Shown: positions 37,609 through 45,907, counted from the stretch's first letter. The stretch is 64,000 nucleotides of DNA from Roseivivax sp. GX 12232 (GCF_021272185.1 NZ_JAJSEC010000003.1:248001-312000); one strand, 5' to 3'. A program made the numbers and translations. Notes: generated by a model not told the origin, from the sequence alone.

Positions 37609-37950
37609 TCAGTGCATCCTGGCGCCGTTCGGCACCCCGTGGTCCGGCGAAAGCAGCGTGATCCGCCCCTCGGCATCGGCGCAGCCCAGGGTCAGCACCT
37701 CGGACATGAAAGGGCCGATCTGGCGGGCGGGGAAGTTCACCACCGCCATGACCTGGCGGCCGATCATCTCTTCGGGGGCGTAGAGCCCGGTGATCTGCGC
37801 CGAGGTCTTCTTCTCGCCGATCTCCGGGCCGAAATCGATCCAGAGCTTGATCGCGGGCTTGCGGGCCTCGGGGAAAGGCTCGGCCCGGGTCACCGTGCCG
37901 GCGCGGATGTCGACCTTGAGGAAATCGTCGAAGGCGATCTCCCCGCTCAT
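37609..37950 (-). CDS. csaA: tRNA-binding protein CsaA-like
   Basis: The 113-residue protein is a single tRNA-binding OB domain (Trbp111/CsaA type): DDFLKVDIRAGTVTRAEPFP at the start, then FGPEIGEKKTSAQI and VVNFPARQIGPFMSEVL. Members bind tRNA or act as secretion chaperones. The ATG at 37950 overlaps the proC stop by 4 bp, so the two genes are co-transcribed, with no evident functional link. Confidence 0.92.
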   Translation of the reverse strand: MSGEIAFDDFLKVDIRAGTVTRAEPFPEARKPAIKLWIDFGPEIGEKKTSAQITGLYAPEEMIGRQVMAVVNFPARQIGPFMSEVLTLGCADAEGRITLLSPDHGVPNGARMH

Positions 37951-38759
37951 TGGCCCAGCTCCCGCGAGCGCGCGGCGGCGGCCTTCACCGTGGCGCGCAG
38001 AAGCGGCGGCAGGCCCTTGTCGCTGTCCATCAACACCTCGAGCCCGGCCTGGGTGGTGCCATTGGGCGAGGTCACATTGGCGCGCAGCTCGGAGGGGTCG
38101 GTGCCGGTCTCCTGGGCCAGCGCGCCGGCACCGGCGACGGTGGCGCGGGCCAGCGTCAGGGCCAGTTCGGGGCGCAGCCCCTCGGCCTCGGCGGCGGCGG
38201 CGAGGCATTCGATCATGTGGAAGACGTAAGCCGGGCCGGAGCCCGAGACGCCGGTCACCGCGTCCATCTGCGCCTCCTCGTCGAGGGTGACCACCTCGCC
38301 CACCGCCTCGAGCAGAAGCCGGGCCTGTTCGAGATGGGTCTCGCTGGCGTGCCGGTTGCCGATGATGGCGGTCACGCCGCGGCCGATGGCGGCGGGGGTG
38401 TTGGGCATGGCGCGCACCACCGGGGTGCCCGCGCCGAGAAGCCCCTCGAGCCGCTCGGTGGTGACCCCTGCGGCGACCGAGACGAAAAGCGTGGAATTGC
38501 TGCCGTAGGGCTGCAGCGGCAGGAGCGCGTCGTTCATCATCTGCGGCTTGACCGCGAGCAGGATGATCGCCGGTTCCTCGGGCAGTTCGGCGTTGACGCG
38601 CACGCCGCTGGCCTTGACCTCCTCGGAGGCGCCGGGGTCGAGGACCGTCACGCTCTCGGCGGGCAGCCCTCGGTCGAGCCAGCCCTGCAGCATGGCAAAG
38701 CCCATCTTGCCGCAGCCCAGCAGCACAAGCCCGCGCCGGGCGATCTCGGTGTCGCGCAT
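37947..38759 (-). CDS. proC: Pyrroline-5-carboxylate reductase
   Basis: The 270-residue enzyme makes proline from pyrroline-5-carboxylate with NAD(P)H. The N-terminal LVLLGCGKMGFAMLQGWL is the nucleotide site, RAMPNTPAAIGRG lies near residue 115, and the signature SGSGPAYVFHMIE near 170. The start at 38759 (MRDTEIARRG) gives a normal length; the upstream frame is not conserved. It heads the proC-csaA pair. Confidence 0.96.
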   Translation of the reverse strand: MRDTEIARRGLVLLGCGKMGFAMLQGWLDRGLPAESVTVLDPGASEEVKASGVRVNAELPEEPAIILLAVKPQMMNDALLPLQPYGSNSTLFVSVAAGVTTERLEGLLGAGTPVVRAMPNTPAAIGRGVTAIIGNRHASETHLEQARLLLEAVGEVVTLDEEAQMDAVTGVSGSGPAYVFHMIECLAAAAEAEGLRPELALTLARATVAGAGALAQETGTDPSELRANVTSPNGTTQAGLEVLMDSDKGLPPLLRATVKAAAARSRELGQ

Positions 38760-39081
38760 CCTGTCCCTCGTCGTCGCTGATCTCACGTCCCGAGCGTTAC
38801 CGAGGCGGGGCAGGCCGCGCAACCTGAAGCGGCGCGGGAGGGGGGATGGTGGCGGGATGTGACGGGGGGTTTGCGGGCGGTGGCCGCTGAGAGGCGTGGG
38901 TGGCGGTTTGCCTGGAAGAGAGCTTGGCGCAGGTCGCTCAAGCTGAGGGACCGCACTGGATGATGCCGCAGTGGGTGCTTTGATGGCCCCGAGCGTCAGC
39001 CGAGGATGGTTGGCTCATCGGCCGAGTTGTCTCGCTGATTGCCCCCCACATCGCGCCGTTTCGCGTGGCTCTGCGCGTAAA

Positions 39082-39115
39082 CACGCGGCCGCGAGGGAGG
39101 AGGCGCGGCCGCGTG
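39082..39115. terminator. Long G+C hairpin downstream of ybjN
   Basis: CACGCGGCCGCG (39082-39093) and CGCGGCCGCGTG (39104-39115) form a 12-bp perfect stem; on the minus strand TTTA follows it two bases later. A second stem, GACCGGGG/CCCCGGTC (39125-39150), touches the ybjN stop. One or both probably end ybjN transcription. The region 38760-39081 shows no gene. Confidence 0.65.
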
Positions 39116-39148
39116 CGGCGGTGAGACCGGGGAGGGAGAGGGCCCCGG

Positions 39149-39649
39149 TCAGGCAGTTCCGTAAGCTTCGGCGATGGCGATCTGCATCGCCTCCGCCGGC
39201 GTCTGATTGCCCCAGGCCATGAGCTGGAAGGCCGGGTAGAAGCGTTCGGCCGCCATCACCGCCGAGCCGATCATCGTATCGATCTGTTCCGGCATGGCGA
39301 CCTGGCCGCCGGCCAGCACCAGGCCGTATTTGTAGACCATGAGCTTCTGTTCGTCCCAGAAGGAGAAGGCCCCGGCCCAGCAGAGGTCATTGGCGCGGTT
39401 CAGCCCTTCGTAGATCTTCGGCAGGGCCTCCTCGGGGGGCTCCATCTCGAAGGTGCAGATGATCCGCAGGGTCTCGTCGTAGGGCGACCAGGCCAGGGTG
39501 ATCGAATAGGTGCGCCACTGGCCCTCGACCGCCATGGCGATCTGGTCCTCGCCGATGCGGTCGAAGTCCCAGTCGTGGTGCTCGGCGATATGCTCGACGA
39601 TATCGATGGGATGTAGGTCTTCCGACAGGAACTCTTCGGATAGTGCCAT
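39149..39649 (-). CDS. YbjN-domain protein
   Basis: The 166-residue cytoplasmic protein matches the YbjN/DUF1790 family: HPIDIVEHIAEHHDWDFDR near residue 13, TYSITLAWSPYDETLRIICT, and a C-terminal ALPKIYEGLNRAND and YPAFQLMAWG. The fold resembles type III secretion chaperones; in E. coli YbjN affects motility and stress responses. The ATG at 39649 has GAGGTGG upstream and is preferred to 39661. It stands alone. Confidence 0.88.
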   Translation of the reverse strand: MALSEEFLSEDLHPIDIVEHIAEHHDWDFDRIGEDQIAMAVEGQWRTYSITLAWSPYDETLRIICTFEMEPPEEALPKIYEGLNRANDLCWAGAFSFWDEQKLMVYKYGLVLAGGQVAMPEQIDTMIGSAVMAAERFYPAFQLMAWGNQTPAEAMQIAIAEAYGTA

Positions 39650-39957
39650 GGGCCACCTCATTGCCTGTGTAGCGAAGGGGGCTGGCAGCGCCCCCTAGCG
39701 CTAGGTGCCTGCTCTAGGAAAGGAGCGGTTGCGACCTTGCCATACTAGATATGGTGCCTGCGGCGCGGCGGATCTGTAAAGCGATATTTTCGGGCGACAT
39801 GCAATAAGTTGTGGATTGATCGGTGGGGGCGCCCAAAATGGTGTCGGTTTGGCGGGGTGGGGGAGGTGACGACTAGGGGGTGGCGGCAGACCGTGGGGGG
39901 TGGCCGGTCAGCGCCCAGTTCGGACTTTGGCGCGCTCCTCCAGGGCCCAGACCCCCT

Positions 39958-40126
39958 CTTGCGCCCGAATAGCATCGAAGATGCCGGGCGCGCGCCGGAC
40001 CGGCCCGATGGGCCGGCGCTCCTTCGGGTGGCGCGCTTAGCGTTTCGCTAGCCCCGACCTTGCCGGGATAAAGCGCCACGCTCAGAGGTCAGCAGCGCCG
40101 ACCCCCGGTCCGGCGCGCGCCCTCTG
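39958..40126 (+). repeat. Intergenic structured repeat, copy G
   Basis: This copy has GCATC-GAA-GATGC, loop GAT, and an inner arm GACCT/AGGTC. It is the upstream member of the G/H pair (start-to-start 319 bp) in the 1.2-kb gene-free region 39650-40862. Confidence 0.92.
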
Positions 40127-40276
40127 TCGAGAGCGGGTGGCGAGCGGAGAAAGGGCTGCTTGAAGAGATGGGGGGCTGCTCTCGGGGACCGCCTGTTTCT
40201 TCGTGGTCGCCCCTATCTTCCAAGCAAACCCCAACTCCGCCGTGTTTCTTCGCTGACCTTTGGCCGTGATCCCCCT

Positions 40277-40445
40277 CTTGCGCCCGAATAGCATCGAAGA
40301 TGCCGGGCGCGCGCCGGACCGGCCCGATGGGCCGGCGCTCTTGTGGGTGGTGTGCGTAGCTCAGCTCTAGTCCTGACCTTGTTGGGATAAAGTGCTTAGC
40401 CCCGAGGTCGGCAGCGCCGGCCCCCGGTCCGGCGCGCGCCCTCTG
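40277..40445 (+). repeat. Intergenic structured repeat, copy H
   Basis: This copy has GCATC-GAA-GATGC, loop GAT, an outer 18-bp arm pair that is perfect, and ATAAAGTGC in place of the usual ATAAAGCGC. The minus-strand frame across it encodes the same peptide as copies A and B only because the repeat is conserved. Confidence 0.92.
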
Positions 40446-40554
40446 TTGCGCGGGGTGGTGAGGGCGCTGGGGAGAGGGCAAGTCCTTGGTTTGGTGCCTT
40501 GGCTTGGGTTTGGTGGAGTGGCGCTTGCGCGGCGATCCGAACGGCGGCTCTTCA

Positions 40555-40596
40555 AGCCACCAGCCACCAGCCACCAGCCACCAGCCACCAGCCGCC
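40555..40596 (+). repeat. Heptanucleotide repeat (AGCCACC)x6
   Basis: Five perfect AGCCACC units are followed by one AGCCGCC. The length (42 bp) is divisible by both 3 and 7, but no credible gene crosses it. It lies between repeat H and ribB; apart from these the DNA from 40446 to 40862 shows nothing, including no FMN riboswitch. Confidence 0.9.
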
Positions 40597-40862
40597 GGGC
40601 AGTCATGGTAGGCAGAGACCCCCAGCACTTGCGGCGTGGGCTCCCACCACAACGACTCGCCAGACTGTCATGACCGACCGCGCACCCGAGACCACTACTG
40701 CGGCGCCCACCACTCCCTACCGCCACACACTCACCACCTACTCACCCCCCGCTCCCACCCCCCCGCAATCCCGCACAGCCCCAGCCGCATCCCGCCACGC
40801 TCTTTGCCTTTCCAAGCGGGGCCATCTGCATTATCTGCGCGGGCGTGACATGAGGAGCCGAG

Positions 40863-41990
40863 ATGACCGATTACGAAAGCCCGGGCGACGTCGAGACGAA
40901 CTGGAAGGACGCGATCTCGAGCGTCGAGGAAATCCTCGAGGACGCGCGCAACGGCAGGATGTTCATCCTGGTCGACCACGAGGACCGCGAGAACGAGGGG
41001 GACCTCGTGATCCCGGCGCAATGGGCGACGCCGGATGTGATCAACTTCATGGCCACCCACGGGCGCGGGCTGATCTGCCTGTCGATGACCACCGACCGGA
41101 TCGACGAGCTGGGCCTCGAGCTCATGTCCTCGAACAATTCCTCGCGCCATGAGACCGCCTTCACGATCTCGATCGAGGCGCGCGAGGGCGTCACCACGGG
41201 CATCTCGGCGGCCGACCGGGCGCGCACCGTACAGGTCGCCATCGACGCCTCCAAGGGCGCCCAGGACATCGCCACCCCGGGCCATGTCTTCCCGCTGCGC
41301 GCCAAGACCGGCGGCGTTCTCGTCCGCGCCGGCCATACCGAGGCCGCGGTCGACATCTCGCGGCTCGCCGGGCTGAACCCCGCCGGGGTGATCTGCGAGA
41401 TCATGAACGAGGACGGCAGCATGGCGCGGCTGCCGGAACTTGTGTCCTTCGCGCAGCGGCACGGGCTGAAGATCGGCACCATCTCGGACCTGATCTCCTA
41501 CCGCCGGCGCAACGACAACCTGGTGCGGGTCGAGAAGGAAGAGACCATCGCCAGCGAGTTCGGCGGCGACTGGCAGATGCGGGTCTATGCCGACAGCACC
41601 CATGGCGACGAGCACATCGTGCTGATCAAGGGCGACATCACCACGCCCGAGCCGGTGCTGGTTCGGATGCATGCGCTCGACCCGATGCTCGACATCGTGG
41701 GCGCGGGCCCGGCGCGGCGCGCCGACGAGTTCCGCGACGCCATGCGCATCGTCTCCGAGGAGGGCCGCGGTGCGGTGGTCCTCCTGCGCGATACCTCGAT
41801 GAAGATCGGCAATGTGCATGAGGCCAGCCCCTCGACGCTGCGGCAATACGGGCTCGGCGCGCAGATCCTGTCTTCGCTGGGACTGTCGAAGTTGACGCTC
41901 CTGACCAATTCGCCGACCCCCAAGGTCGTCGGGCTCGAGGCCTACGGGCTCGAGATCACCGGCACCCGCAAGATCTCGGAGCTGGGCTGA
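40863..41990 (+). CDS. ribB: 3,4-dihydroxy-2-butanone 4-phosphate synthase with degenerate GTP cyclohydrolase II domain
   Basis: The 375-residue protein makes the four-carbon unit of riboflavin. The RibB domain (residues 15-215) is intact: ILVDHEDRENEGDL near 36, SSRHETAFTISIEA near 94, and GHVFPLRAKTGGVL. Residues about 220-375 resemble GTP cyclohydrolase II, but the zinc-binding cysteines are absent (HALDPMLDIVG where HSECL...CDCG is expected). Cyclohydrolase activity must come from another gene. It is the first gene of ribB-ribH-nusB. Confidence 0.93.
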   Translation: MTDYESPGDVETNWKDAISSVEEILEDARNGRMFILVDHEDRENEGDLVIPAQWATPDVINFMATHGRGLICLSMTTDRIDELGLELMSSNNSSRHETAFTISIEAREGVTTGISAADRARTVQVAIDASKGAQDIATPGHVFPLRAKTGGVLVRAGHTEAAVDISRLAGLNPAGVICEIMNEDGSMARLPELVSFAQRHGLKIGTISDLISYRRRNDNLVRVEKEETIASEFGGDWQMRVYADSTHGDEHIVLIKGDITTPEPVLVRMHALDPMLDIVGAGPARRADEFRDAMRIVSEEGRGAVVLLRDTSMKIGNVHEASPSTLRQYGLGAQILSSLGLSKLTLLTNSPTPKVVGLEAYGLEITGTRKISELG

Positions 41991-42535
41991 TGGCATCGAA
42001 CGAGACGCATCACACCCTGCCGCGTGGCCAGGTCGACAAGCCCACCAAGGTGCTGATCGTGGTCGCGCCCTATTACCGCGACGTCGCCGACGAGCTGATC
42101 GCCGGCGCCCGCGCCGAGATCGAGGCCTGGGGTGCGAGCCATGAGACCATCGAGGTCCCGGGCGCGCTCGAGGTGCCGAGCGCCATCGGCATGGCCGGGC
42201 GCATGGCCGATTATGACGCCTATGTCGCGCTCGGCTGCGTGATCCGCGGCGAGACCACCCATTACGAGACGGTCTGCAACGACAGCTCGCGGGCGCTGAC
42301 GCTCCTGGGCCTGCAGGGGCTCTCGATCGGCAACGGCATCCTGACCGTCGAGACCAAGCCGCAGGCCGATGCACGGGCCGAGGCCAAGGGTCAGAACAAG
42401 GGCGGCGGCGCGGCCGCGGCGGCCTTGCATCTCCTGGCGCTCGCCCGTAAGTGGGGCGCTCCGCGCGGGGGCGTCGGCTTCGTGCCCGCGCGCGGCGAAG
42501 ACCAGATCGCCGGCGACACCAAGGGCTTTTCCTGA
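41990..42535 (+). CDS. ribH: 6,7-dimethyl-8-ribityllumazine synthase
   Basis: The 181-residue enzyme condenses the RibB product with the pyrimidine precursor. VLIVVAPYYRDVADELIAGA is the N-terminal strand-helix, VPGALEVPSAI near residue 56 binds the phosphate substrate, and GCVIRGETTHYETVC near 82 is the family signature. Its ATG shares one base with the ribB stop (TGATG), implying translational coupling. Confidence 0.96.
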   Translation: MASNETHHTLPRGQVDKPTKVLIVVAPYYRDVADELIAGARAEIEAWGASHETIEVPGALEVPSAIGMAGRMADYDAYVALGCVIRGETTHYETVCNDSSRALTLLGLQGLSIGNGILTVETKPQADARAEAKGQNKGGGAAAAALHLLALARKWGAPRGGVGFVPARGEDQIAGDTKGFS

Positions 42536-42536
42536 G

Positions 42537-43031
42537 ATGACCTCCTCCAGCTCCGAACAGAAACGCGCCGCGCGCGAAGAGAAGCGCCGGGCCAAGTCCG
42601 CCTCGCGGCTCTACGCGGTGCAGGCGCTGTTCCAGATGGAACATTCGGAGCTTTCCGCCGACCGGGTGCGCCAGGAGTTCCTGAACCACCGCTTCGGGCT
42701 CGAGCTCGAGGAAGGCATGGAGATGGTCGACGGCGACATCGACCTCTTCCGCGAGATCGTCGACGAGGCGGTGAACTGGCAGGCCAAGATCGACCAGATG
42801 ACCGACCGGGCGCTGGTGGCGAAATGGCCCATCGCGCGGATCGACCCGACGCTGCGCGCGCTGTTCCGCGCGGCCGGGGCCGAGTTCCTCGCGACCGACG
42901 CGCCGCCCAAGGTGGTGATCGTGGAATACGTGGAGATCGCCAAGGCCTTCTACCCCGAGGGACGCGAGGCGAAATTCGTCAACGCGGTGCTCGATCACAT
43001 GGCGCGGGAGGCCAAGCCGGAGGCCTTCTGA
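42537..43031 (+). CDS. nusB: Transcription antitermination protein NusB
   Basis: The 164-residue helical protein joins NusE (S10) in rRNA antitermination complexes. SASRLYAVQALFQMEHSE near residue 20 is the RNA-binding N-terminal helix, and RIDPTLRALFRAAGAEFL near 99 and VVIVEYVEIAKAFYPEG near 125 are typical. The ATG at 42537 follows the ribH stop by one base. The rib-nusB association is widespread in bacteria. Confidence 0.96.
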   Translation: MTSSSSEQKRAAREEKRRAKSASRLYAVQALFQMEHSELSADRVRQEFLNHRFGLELEEGMEMVDGDIDLFREIVDEAVNWQAKIDQMTDRALVAKWPIARIDPTLRALFRAAGAEFLATDAPPKVVIVEYVEIAKAFYPEGREAKFVNAVLDHMAREAKPEAF

Positions 43032-43084
43032 GGTGGGAGGTGTCTTGGGGGCCTTTTGCGGGGTTCTGCCAGGAGATTTGAGGG

Positions 43085-43114
43085 AAGCGTCGCCGGAGAG
43101 GGCGGCGCTTTTTT
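43085..43114 (+). terminator. Terminator of ribB-ribH-nusB
   Basis: AAGCGTCGCC (43085-43094) pairs with GGCGGCGCTT (43101-43110), one G-T wobble included, and runs into TTTTTT. Confidence 0.88.
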
Positions 43115-43342
43115 CTTTGGTCCGGGCCGCCTTTGGCGTCCCGGACCGGGGCAGGGGGCTCTGCCCCCTCTGCGGGCGTGCCGCCCGCATTCACCCCCGA
43201 GGTATTTGGGCAAGCTGAAGGGCGAAGGGGGTGCGCTTTTTGGTGGGTGGGGTGCGTCGGGCCGGAGGCGGGGCGTGCCTTGGCGCGGGGGATCGGGGCG
43301 GGCCTGTGAGGGGCGCGCGCCGTTTCATTTGGGGGAGAAGGC

Positions 43343-43503
43343 GGCGGGACCACCGCAACCGTGTGGTTATCTCATTCCCGAGGACCTGTATGTACAGGTG
43401 GGCGCCAGGTAATCAGACCAGGGCCTGAACAGAGCCAGCTCCCTCGAAAATGCTTAAGGCCACCGGAATGCAACCGTTCACGGGAAGGGCAGTGCCCGCC
43501 TGA
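43343..43503 (-). ncRNA. ssrS: Candidate 6S RNA
   Basis: Between convergent genes lies about 160 nt that folds into one long closed rod. On the minus strand GGCGGG-CACTGC pairs with GCGGTG-GT-CCCGCC, then CCGTG/CACGG, GGTT/AACC and CATTCC/GGAATG; an inner hairpin is ACCTGTA-CA-TACAGGT. Wobble pairs fit the minus strand better (G-U there, A-C on plus), and a weak promoter (TTGCCT-17-TAACTC) lies just upstream of 43503. Length, closed ends and segments such as GGTGGCCTTAAGC and CACCTGT resemble alphaproteobacterial 6S RNA. The identification is from memory, not a covariance search. The DNA between 43115 and 43342 holds nothing else. Confidence 0.55.
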
Positions 43504-43581
43504 TCGCGAGTTAGGCGCGCGGGCGCGCCGAGGCAAGGGGGCGTTTGGGAAATATCGCCCTGGGCGGCCCGGCGGGGCGCG

Positions 43582-44325
43582 TCAGGGCGTCGCGGAGATG
43601 AAGCCGTAGTCCTGCAACTCCTCGGGCAGAAGCACGTAGATCTCGTCCGGCGGGGTCGCCAGCGCATGCGCCATAACCCGCGGGTCGACGCCCATCTCGA
43701 CGAGGTAGGTCATGACCTCGGCCTGGCCGCGCTGGATGTCCTCGACCGCGACGAAGGCGGGCAGGATCGTCGAGCGGCCGAAGTAATGCTGGTGGACGCC
43801 GAGCGAGGCGCCCTCGGCGAGGCTGCGGAGCTCGCCCCCGGCGAAGAGGTAGGGGCAGGCGGAATAGCAGAAATCGCCGGTGCGCATCTCGGTGGCGATG
43901 CCGCGGGCGCGCAGGGCGCGGCCGAGCTCCAGCGCGTCCTGGACCGAGCCGCCGGGGGAGTTCAGCACCAGTTGCTCGGGCGCGGGCTGGACCTCGTCAA
44001 GCCGCGCGGTGATGCGCGGGGCGTCGCCCTCGGCGATGCTGCCTTCGAGCAGGTAGCGCGCGCCCTCGAGGCTCGTGAGGAGCAGGCGGTCGGGCAGGGG
44101 GCCTGAGTCTTGCTCCGGGGTGAGCTCCGAGGGCACGCGCGAGGGATCGAAGGTGCGGCGCTGGTCGCCGGGGCGCACCGGGTTGGTGAGTTCGGGCGCG
44201 CCCGGGCCGAGGCGCGGCAGGGTCAGGCCGCCGCCCGCGAGGTCGCCCAGGGCCAGGAAGGCGCCGATGCCGATCTGGAAGGCGAGGACCGCCTTGAGGA
44301 CGCTGGGAACGCGGGCGCCGGGCAT
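43582..44325 (-). CDS. Membrane-anchored ClpP/crotonase-fold protein (COG3904-like)
   Basis: The 247-residue protein has one N-terminal membrane span (VLKAVLAFQIGIGAFLALGDL) and an outer domain with the Clp-protease-like fold: LVLNSPGGSVQDALELGRAL near residue 118 and FCYSACPYLFAGG near 151, where Ser would be the nucleophile, followed by a His in LGVHQHY. Such proteins are predicted periplasmic proteases of unknown target. Its ATG shares a base with the stop of the upstream coiled-coil gene, so the two are coupled. Confidence 0.78.
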   Translation of the reverse strand: MPGARVPSVLKAVLAFQIGIGAFLALGDLAGGGLTLPRLGPGAPELTNPVRPGDQRRTFDPSRVPSELTPEQDSGPLPDRLLLTSLEGARYLLEGSIAEGDAPRITARLDEVQPAPEQLVLNSPGGSVQDALELGRALRARGIATEMRTGDFCYSACPYLFAGGELRSLAEGASLGVHQHYFGRSTILPAFVAVEDIQRGQAEVMTYLVEMGVDPRVMAHALATPPDEIYVLLPEELQDYGFISATP

Positions 44326-45794
44326 CAGCGGGAGCCTGGGCCTTGGGTGGGGCCGCCGTTGGGGCCGGTGGATGTGCCGGGCTCGGAGGTGGTTTGGGCG
44401 GGCGTGGTATTGGCGCCGGGCGCTGGGGCGTTGGTGGCGCTGGTGTCTGTGTCGGCAGCAGAGGCGTCTGCGGACGGCCTGTGCTGGGTGCCGTTCGAGG
44501 GGTCCGCACTTGCTGCCTGCGCCTCTCGCCCCGCAGGCTCGGCCCCCTCGCCACGCGCGCCTGCCAGCCCGGCGCTCTCGCCCTCGACGTCGCGGAAGGC
44601 GGTGATCGCGGCGCGCAGCTCGGCCAGGGTCATCGTATCGGCCAGGTCCGCACCCTCGCGGCCGTCGCGGATCGCCGCCTGGGTCACCGCCAGGATCAGC
44701 ACCAGCACCGCGGGCAGAAGGTCGATGGCGATCGCCCCGGCCCAGGAGGGCACGAAGTTCCGCGCGTAGAGGATCACCGCGTCGGCCGCGGAGACCGGCG
44801 TGTAGGAGACCTCGGGCGCGGGCGTCAGTGTCATGACGTTCTGCGCGGCGCGCTCCAGCGTGGCGGCGCGCTGGCCCAGGACCTCGAGCACCGAGCTGAT
44901 CGTGGCGGCCTGGCTGCCGCGGGTCTCCTCGGTGCTGCCGTCGAGCTCGGGCAGGACCACCGAGGCCGAGAGATCCTGCGCGGCGCGTTCGACCAGCGGC
45001 GCGACCGAGAGCTGGCGCAGCTGGGTGATGATGCCCTGCAGGTTCACCGCCGCCTCGGAGAACTCGACCGAACGCGCCTCGACCGGACCGGGCTCGACCG
45101 TCAGGGCGCGCATCCGGCTGAGGATGGCGTTGCCCTCGGTGAAGGCCTGTTCGACCAGCGGGGTCTGGGCGGCGATCTGGGATTCCAGCGCCGAAAGCTC
45201 GGCGGCCTTCTGGCGCAGCACCCGGAAGACCGCGCCGCGCCCGGCGAGCCCCGAGAGGCTGCCGGCCTCTTCCTGCTCCGAGAGATCCTCGAAGCTTTGC
45301 CGGACCCGCGCCACGTCGCGCTCGAGCCCCTGCGCCGAGAGCGTGATCTCATGCGCGCGCTCGAGGCTCGACTGGTAGTCCTGCACGGTCTCGGCGAGAT
45401 GCTGTTCGACCGCCGCCGAGCCCGCCAGCGCCGCGGCGTTCAGCCAGGAGGACATGGCCACGATGGCCAGCGATCCGAGCCCCATGGCCGCGGTCAGCCC
45501 GATCCGCGCGCGGGCGCTGCGCACCGCCGGGAACAGCCGCATGAGGTAGGACCAGAAGACGAAGATGCCGACCGAGACCGCGGTGGAATAGGCGATGGCG
45601 GCGAAGGCCGACATGGCGCCGTCCTCGTCGAGCAGCGAGGAGACGCCAAGATAGGTGTAGATGCCCGAGGCCACGGCCAGGACGCCGAGGGCGGTGCCGG
45701 AGAAGGTCTCGAGCCAGGTGATATGACCTTCGAGTTCGCGGGCGTGGCGCAATCCGCGCGCCTCGGCGCGGCTGGGGGGCAGGCTGTCGGCCAT
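44325..45794 (-). CDS. Membrane protein with long coiled coil, unknown function
   Basis: The 489-residue protein has about three membrane spans in residues 20-135 (SGTALGVLAVASGIYTYLG, then AVSVGIFVFWSYLM). A helical, coiled-coil-rich region of about 230 residues follows, then another span (WAGAIAIDLLPAVLVLILAV near 375) and a low-complexity Ala/Thr/Ser/Pro tail. GGAGAG lies before the ATG at 45794. I do not recognise a named family. The layout suggests a periplasmic or cytoplasmic coiled-coil scaffold, and the coupled ClpP-fold gene may act on it or with it. Confidence 0.75.
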   Translation of the reverse strand: MADSLPPSRAEARGLRHARELEGHITWLETFSGTALGVLAVASGIYTYLGVSSLLDEDGAMSAFAAIAYSTAVSVGIFVFWSYLMRLFPAVRSARARIGLTAAMGLGSLAIVAMSSWLNAAALAGSAAVEQHLAETVQDYQSSLERAHEITLSAQGLERDVARVRQSFEDLSEQEEAGSLSGLAGRGAVFRVLRQKAAELSALESQIAAQTPLVEQAFTEGNAILSRMRALTVEPGPVEARSVEFSEAAVNLQGIITQLRQLSVAPLVERAAQDLSASVVLPELDGSTEETRGSQAATISSVLEVLGQRAATLERAAQNVMTLTPAPEVSYTPVSAADAVILYARNFVPSWAGAIAIDLLPAVLVLILAVTQAAIRDGREGADLADTMTLAELRAAITAFRDVEGESAGLAGARGEGAEPAGREAQAASADPSNGTQHRPSADASAADTDTSATNAPAPGANTTPAQTTSEPGTSTGPNGGPTQGPGSR

Positions 45795-45878
45795 CTGGCT
45801 CTCCGGTGTCGCGATGTGCTTGCAGATATGAGGTCCGGGGCGGCAGGCAAGGGGTCTGCCGCGAAGAGACCTTGGCAT

Positions 45879-45893
45879 GTTCACGAATTGTTC
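45879..45893 (+). promoter_or_regulatory. LexA (SOS) box before mmcB
   Basis: GTTCACGAATTGTTC is an exact GTTC-N7-GTTC, the alphaproteobacterial LexA operator, ending 14 bp before the mmcB start. A further GTTC lies 4 bp on. Confidence 0.85.
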
Positions 45894-45907
45894 GTAGGTT
45901 CGGTGCT

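Noticed and set aside
40600..40862. FMN riboswitch before ribB
   Set aside because: The conserved RFN segments are absent and the leader shows no matching fold.
43343..43503. tmRNA or SRP RNA in place of 6S RNA
   Set aside because: No tag-peptide reading frame, no tRNA-like end, and no GGTCAGG...GGAAGG-type SRP loop.
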